Below are positions 19,868 to 26,700 of a stretch of 26,700 nt of DNA, one piece after another (the first letter of the stretch is position 1; each line of letters opens with the position of its first letter). The translations under genes were made by a program, and so were the position numbers. The notes below the pieces were generated by a model, which ran no database searches, was not told where the DNA came from, and saw only the letters and a list, made by a program, of their open reading frames with translations. Source of the stretch: Brevipalpus yothersi (lineage: Eukaryota > Arthropoda > Arachnida > Trombidiformes > Tenuipalpidae); assembly GCA_003956705.1 (NCBI GenBank), contig QZCP01000527.1, positions 3,335-30,034 on the forward strand, given 5' to 3'.

Positions 19868-22800
19868 TCAATTGTCTGGTCTTCGTTTCCACAAAAATTG
19901 TCCGTCTTTGGATGTAAAATTGGGTGTAAAATCATTCAGCCCTCCTCCTGGTATCGGATGAAGGGGATGAGGATATCCGTATCGCAGAATGTTCATCGGT
20001 GGATAATTGCCATCGTCACGATCTGTTACGATCACTTGACCAGATTCGTCCATCGCTATACGACGAACCGGTCGAGCGCGGCCATAGCAGCATGTAACAT
20101 TTTTCAATTCTCTCATCAATTCTAGGAAAATATGATCCTGAGGTGGACACGAAGATGATAGATTAGTAACTTACGTTATGGGATAAAATGACTGAATGTA
20201 GAGTGCATCAATAAATACTCACCCTCTCAGCTCTAGGAATTTGCTTCATTTTCCAGCAAAATTCTCCCACAGCCATGAACACAGAGATCAGTGAGCCTAT
20301 GGCCAGGACCACAAAAACACCACCCACATTGGCCAATCCAAGTTCACTGGCTGCACCAGCAACTTTTTGAGCACCATCCTTAGGGCATCGATTTTCGCTC
20401 CACCATTTTTCCTTGAATCTATACAAATATCCTTCCTCCTGAAGTTTGGTAATAGTTTCCGAAATTTCTTTCCGATACGGTGAATTAGGCTGCGTAGCAA
20501 TACCATAACCTTTGGTGTCCAAAGTGCTACCCACTTGATAGAGGTCACATTCTCTTTCAATTGTGTACTCAATACTGGTTGATTCCATTAAATATGCGTA
20601 GCCACCTTTTTTAACCCTTTCAACACCTTTCATATTTGTCTCAACGAAAACACTTGGCCTCGCCGATTCCATAAATGACCACATCCGAGCATGGGTGGTT
20701 GCTGTGGAATTTTGGAAGAACTTTTTCGTTGAACCAGTGGCCAAGCATCCGTAATGAATTTTTGTCTGCTTAGCCAAATCTTCTACACTTTCGATAGGAT
20801 TGGCCATTCGCTCGGTAGTCAAGAAGGCAGCCAAGTTAGCTGTATACGATGATACCAAGATGAGAATGAAGAACCACCATGAAGCTGCCAAAACTCGGGT
20901 CGATAAAGCTCGAGGCATAATGTAGCACCCTTGTTGCATAAGGCAGCCTATTGTAAACCAGAGAGTATTCTTAATGGTGAAATTATTTTCCAATTCTTCT
21001 GGATTCCGAATACATGGATGTGGATTCATCCATTCGTATGGTGAAAATCTTGCAACAACAAACTGGAACAATGTGATGCCTAAAAAGGCTGTCAATAAAT
21101 ATACCCAAACTTCAATAGCAAGTGGAGCCATAAAACTGAACAAACTGGGAGATTCTTTCTTCGGTTTCTTAAACAATATTCCGATGCCCAAACTCATGAA
21201 CGGATGGGTAAAATCAACCACTCTTTCACGCTCATGGTTTATAGTCAGATCAGCAATTGCAATATCACTTTTCTGTAATTGAGAGAAAAAGTTTTGTTCA
21301 CGAATAAATTATGAGAACAGATTTCCAAATCACTTACTCCATCAATTAACTCTCGAATCATCCCATTCCATTCTCCTTGTGAATTTACACTTCCGTAGGC
21401 ATTTCCCGCAACAATATGAATTTCGTATTTCCATTTAAGAGAATAGGTTAGATTCATCAAAATATCCACACAAAAACCCTCGAGGCAGTCATTTGTTAGT
21501 AAACTGGCATTCTTAGTTTGGCATTCAGGCTCTTGTTTCCTCATCATATAAGGATCCCCCTAGAATTGTACAATCGAATGTTGAATAAGTGGAAAATCTT
21601 GAAAAAAAATCGGGATAAGGAACTTACCAAAGCAGAAACTACAATGAGCGTTTTATTTCCCAGAGTTTTTCGAGCTTGTTCTGAAATTGCTTCTGAATAA
21701 TTGCTCATGAAAGTAATATCCAGATCTTTCGTCCAATTTCCAACCTAGATGTATCAAAGAGTATGATTATTCCAAGTTCAAAATGTTCAGCATATAGTAT
21801 TCAGAATATTTTCACTCTACTCACCAATTTAAGTCCTTCATATTCCAACTGGAATATATCAAGTCTAACACTTTCTCTTTGGTTATTTGAATCGAACCTT
21901 ATGTTTCCAGTGATTCCATTTACCTTCATCTGAATACAGAATTACATTATAACTTTAGAACTGAGTTTAATCTCGATTAAAGATCATTACTTACGTTTTT
22001 CATTTGATTCAATAAAGTTACACCAAAAGGCCAAGGATCGTCTCGATTGCAGCTTAAAGGACCTACTTTGATCGAAGACTTTCGGTCGAGTTCATGAAGA
22101 GCTTTGGCCAATAGTTTTACTGAATCATATATCAAGGCAACCTCGGTCTAAAAGATTCATGAAATATATGTTAGTTTTTAGTCAAAAAAAGCTAGGCTAG
22201 GCAAAAAAATTTATAGTGAAAACTCACCGTGAGATTTTGCAAAACCATTTGCTAAAACAAAAGAGAGAAATTCAGAATCAGATTTTGAGATTTTCTAATT
22301 TTTAGCTTCTCATGATATGAAACTTGGGTCATATTCAACTAACCTCAGGTATAACATGCTCATTACTCAACCAAATTTGATGAGCAGCTGATGTACCTTG
22401 GTTTTCTCTCATTATGTCTTGATAATCACTATTAAATCGATCGATGAGTGAAAATGCCGTTATATTTGTGCCGGCTTCGATAAATTCATCCAAATCGATG
22501 TTGTGTAGATCGTAAGTACTGAATATATAGTCATGATATTCGGACAGCATGTTAACAGATTTTGCATGCCTGAGAACCTCGTAAATTATATCCTGTGGAA
22601 CATCGACCACCAAATTTCTTATTTTACGTTTATGTAGATTCTTGAATACTACACGATATTCGTCTGATTCGAATTGTCGAATTGTGATTTGTCTTTTCTT
22701 GAGCTCAGGGTCTTTCAATATTTCTTCTAACCTTAAAAGAGCTACCAGAAAAATCGTATAACTTTTTTGTATTCCAATTTTAAGAGCTGAAAAAGTATCA

Positions 22801-23540
22801 AAATTCTTCTTACCTTCATCTTCTTTATAGATGACAGCGAACTTTTTCCAGCCCTTATTCATTATTAAGCTTCTTATTGCAGTTCCAAGAAGCTGAGGAG
22901 GAGGATATAAATTCAAGGAATAATTTGAAGCTGCTTGCCGAAAATCTAATTGCATTCTGAAGTGTGGAACATGGAAAAAATCACATGTAGATTGAACAAA
23001 AGTACTAGCATCTTTCGATTGAGGTCCAATGATCCCAGCCACTCCTTGCTCAAAAAGGCCACAAACTGTTCAAATAAATATCGTTCGAAATAATTTTGGC
23101 TTTAGAATTCCGAGTTAAATTTGTTTCTAAGAACTTTTGAGCATTCGTTTTCAATGCTTTGGCCAATTATATTAGAGAAACCTACCATTCTTTGCCGCTT
23201 GAAAACTATCTCTTGGCTCAATCCTTTCCACTAAAGGTTCCAATCGTATTCTGGGCAAGATTTTTCTATCTTTATTTATTCTTTCTACTGCATTCTTGAA
23301 GGCTGATTCTAAGTGATCGTCGCCTCTTTCGAATATACTACCTGGAATCATTAAAACAGAAAAAATAGTTAGAACAATTGTAGTCGGGTAAAGAATGATT
23401 GCAGTACGAATATTTCGTTTTTCGTTTCATAGACAGCAAATCTCACCTATTTTTATAACGTTTGGCACACTTAGGAGTGAATGCAGATTACTCGTGAATA
23501 TGATCACGAATGAATTAAATAGGAAGCCCTTTGAGAGCAT
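19868..23540 (-). CDS. GRIK: Kainate-type ionotropic glutamate receptor
   Basis: Ligand-gated cation channel subunit at synapses. Exons: 23540-23447, 23341-23186, 23065-22814, 22741-22344, 22251-22228, 22147-21995, 21929-21825, 21744-21628, 21559-21338, 21272-20223 and 20137-19868; all GT-AG and in phase, 946 residues (970 if 22813-22742 is kept). Order: signal peptide (MLSKGFLFNSFVIIF), amino-terminal domain (ALLRLEEILKDPELKKRQ, TEVALIYDSVKLLAKAL), ligand-binding S1 (KTLIVVSALGDPYMM; ADLTINHERERVVDFT with the glutamate-binding Arg), M1, pore (CLMQQGCYIMPRAL, unedited Gln at the Q/R site), M3 SYTANLAAFLTTERM, S2 (GSTKKFF; YLMESTSIEYT with the ligand Glu), M4 and a 95-residue tail. All glutamate-contact residues I can place are present. 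SYTANLAAFLT-ERM and the MES motif favour kainate over AMPA or NMDA classes. Confidence 0.95.
22742..22813 (-). other. Stop-free 72-bp intron in the glutamate receptor
   Basis: GTAAGA and an ending TGGTAG bound a segment of exactly 24 codons with no stop. Removing it joins YKEDE to ALLRLEEILKD, matching the family (YDDSTGLIRLQEL in vertebrates); keeping it inserts a lysine- and phenylalanine-rich 24-residue loop in the amino-terminal domain. Confidence 0.7.
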
Positions 23541-24310
23541 TTTTTTTCGAATTATGAGTTCACTATGCACCAAAAAATGATTAAAATTATTAACAAACTA
23601 CGAAAACTTGAACAAAATCTGTAATATTGACCATTTCAAAACAATATTTTCACCCAGTTTCCCCTGTAGACATTGTAATGGGATGCTGAATACTGCGAAG
23701 CATACAGCATCCAGCATCCAGCATCCTCCCGGATAAACCGCATCCTCTGATCCTGCGCCGATAAAGACATCATGATGGTTAGTAAGACGAACATAAGCTC
23801 ATTTTTATTGATTGAGTCTGAATAATTCGATTCATTTGTAAGATTTCCCAATATTGTCTCATTTTGATCAAATTCTAGCCCACCAAAGATCCTTAGAAAT
23901 TTGCAATCATTCTTCAGCACAAAGAGTCATTTTTTTGGAGGAATAATCTGAAGATGAGTATTCCAAATGTTTATATTCTGTTTTCAACATGAATGGAGTC
24001 TTGGACGTCAGTTCGATCAGAATAATAGATGATATTGGAGCTTGTTTAGAGTATTCTCAGTGAGTTTGCAGTGATTTTTGTAATAACTCTCTGGTTTTAA
24101 AAATATGTTTGCAATGAGATGAACAAGCAACTATTCAACTAGGAAATCATTAGGAGCTAAATTGAGCTATAAGTCGATATTTTCGAATTGAGGGTGCAGA
24201 AAGTATCAAGGAAACATTTTTTATTGAGCATTAGGAGATATCATTCATTTACATCGGTAAAGAGAAAACATTTTCGAAAGCGGCAAAGTTAGGGTGTTCG
24301 TTCATCGATA
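23541..24310. other. Intergenic interval between receptor and KMO
   Basis: Both neighbours read minus, so the right end is the KMO 3' side (AATAAA reading minus at 24225-24220, about 86 nt after its stop) and the left end is the receptor promoter and 5' UTR. A frame at 23636-23920 has no ATG at its start and looks fortuitous. A 7-base tandem repeat, GCATCCA, occurs 2.9 times at 23707-23726 in a locally G+C-richer patch. Confidence 0.55.
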
Positions 24311-25750
24311 CTAATAATTGTTTTTAATATTCGATTTTGGTGATATGAATATCATAGAATCATGAACCCAATGATAGATGTCTTTGAGAACAATTGATGG
24401 CTCTTTCTGAACAGCAAGTTTGATGACAAAAATGAGTGAAACAAATTTCAGGAATGTCATACCATAACTTAGCAAATTGTCTTGCTGCTTTCGCTTTCTA
24501 ATACATTCTGAGTAAGGAATACGAGAAAAAGTCACCATCGTGTATAGTGGAATCCAGTAATTGGGGAAAAGTTTGTTCATAAAGTTATCGAAATATTTCC
24601 GTAAGATGAAGCTCTTTGAATTAACAAGATCTCTCATTTCAATATAATTGTAAAGAGCTAATTCACAGATTGCATGACCATCTTTGACTCGAATCTGGCT
24701 AAATTTCTCCAGAGCATTCGATAGATCCATGTTTTGGAGAAGTTGATCCAGTATTGTGACATCCTCTAGACCACAATTCATTCCTTGACCATAAAACGGA
24801 ACCATGGCATGAGCAGCATCACCAATCAGTAGGGCTTTATTCTTGTAGTTGTATGGATCACATTTCAATGAGATCAAAGAGCTTGGGCCAACTTGGAAAA
24901 AAGTATTCACTAGATTTTCTCTGCAAAAAAATGATGTTTCCAATTAGATTGAATTTTTCAAGAGTTTTCGAGCATTCTCCTACCTTCCAATGAGTTCTAT
25001 TGAGTCTGGAAAATATTCTCCAAAAAATTTGATCAATTCATTCTCCGTTTTAATCGCTTCGAATTGAGAGAAAGGCATGAACAGAGTCACAGTGTAGCTA
25101 CCATCCAAGTTTGGTAATGCAATCATCATGAAGCTACCTCGAGGCCATATATGAAGGTAATTCAGTTCCATACGATGATGACCATTCTCATCAGGGGGTA
25201 TAGAAAGTTCTAAGTATCCATGATCGATGTATTCCTGTGAATACTTGAATCTTTTACGTCTCATCATCTCATCTCTAATTCGTGAATGAGCACCATCACT
25301 GCCTACGATGATGGAAGCTTTCTTGGACACTTTACGGCCAGACTGTGAGTCAAGGAATTCCATTTCGCCCTTATCAAGCTTACAGGAAAGCAGTTTGTGA
25401 TTAAATCGGATCACAAGATTATCTTTGTACTCTTCAGCGGCAGTGAGTAGAATTTCATTTAGATGGCGTCGACTGATTGAATTAATGAACTGTCCTTCTC
25501 GACCATAAGGTATCGCCCTTCTTCGTCCGTCCAGATCGTGTATTAAACGTGCTCGCATTGGAATGGCAAACTTTTCAATAAGATCTTTTTCCAAATCCAG
25601 CAATCGGAGAGCACTTCTACCTCGTTCTGATAATGCTAAGTTGATTGATTTACCTTGAACAACCTCCATCTGTCTTATGTCTCCTCTCATTTCGAATAGT
25701 TCTACTTGATAGCCTCGCTTGGCCAACACACAGGCGACCAATGAGCCAAC
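24311..25750 (-). CDS. KMO: Kynurenine 3-monooxygenase, first exon missing
   Basis: FAD- and NADPH-dependent enzyme of the outer mitochondrial membrane that hydroxylates kynurenine to 3-hydroxykynurenine; it feeds ommochrome pigment and detoxifies tryptophan in arthropods. Exons 25750-24984 and 24920-24311 join in phase (458 codons plus TAG). Visible landmarks: VGSLVACVLAKRGYQVELFEMR, SINLALSERGRSAL, SISRRHLNEIL, the GSDGAHSRIRDEM motif, LNYLHIWPRGSFMMIALPN, the FAD motif GDAAHAMVPFYGQGMNCGLED, and two hydrophobic C-terminal segments (YWIPLYTMVTF, FLKFVSLIFVIKLAV) for membrane anchoring. The first codon here is Val of the GxVGS end of the Rossmann motif; a TAG lies in frame just before, so the start exon (about 10-15 residues with GGG/GAG) must be further upstream. 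I could not find it in the ~850 bp before the GA repeat. Near-human length (486) otherwise. Confidence 0.94.

Positions 25751-26700
<950 letters not shown>

Noticed and set aside
23636..23920. 94-codon minus frame between receptor and KMO
   Set aside because: It opens at a non-ATG codon, includes translated GCATCCA repeats and lies outside both gene models.

Overview
This is eukaryotic nuclear DNA, AT-rich, with many short GT-AG introns (most 65-145 bp), single-copy metazoan genes on both strands and GA/TG microsatellites. The gene set points to an invertebrate, most likely an arthropod: a high-Mr thioredoxin reductase, one NADP-isocitrate dehydrogenase gene that can make a mitochondrial form, an invertebrate-type kainate receptor, one ST6Gal-type sialyltransferase and kynurenine 3-monooxygenase. 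A small-genome chelicerate such as a mite would fit, but that is inference. No prokaryotic, viral, transposon or CRISPR signal was seen. Most exon models were joined by hand from splice sites, reading phase and family motifs.

Layout, left to right: thioredoxin reductase (minus, 3' end cut by the window); about 1.3 kb noncoding; a two-exon secreted protein of unknown family (minus); 1.3 kb without a firm gene; VIPAS39/SPE-39 (plus, unusually short C-terminus); an SRRM2/CWC21-type spliceosomal SR protein (plus, 7 exons) whose 2.1 kb intron holds a phase-compatible alternative first exon; a small minus-strand ORF; ST6Gal-type sialyltransferase (plus, 2 exons); 2.3 kb noncoding with a multi-hairpin element; NADP-isocitrate dehydrogenase (plus) with an upstream exon that looks like a mitochondrial presequence; a heterotrimeric G-protein gamma subunit (minus, 2 exons, CAAX end); tRNA-Cys(GCA) (minus); a kainate-type ionotropic glutamate receptor (minus, 10 or 11 exons); kynurenine 3-monooxygenase (minus, first exon missing); and a GA microsatellite running off the right edge.

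The genes are not an operon or a gene cluster. Two themes recur. Thioredoxin reductase and isocitrate dehydrogenase, which use and make NADPH, both show an N-terminal extension followed by an internal Met, the arrangement used to send one gene product to mitochondria and cytosol. The kynurenine pathway acts on ligands of glutamate receptors, and KMO lies next to a kainate receptor, but nothing in the sequence shows that this adjacency matters. The clearest unexpected features are the alternative first exon in the SRRM2-type gene, the presequence exon of IDH, two stop-free introns whose lengths are multiples of three, the split C-terminus of VIPAS39, and the folded element downstream of the sialyltransferase.
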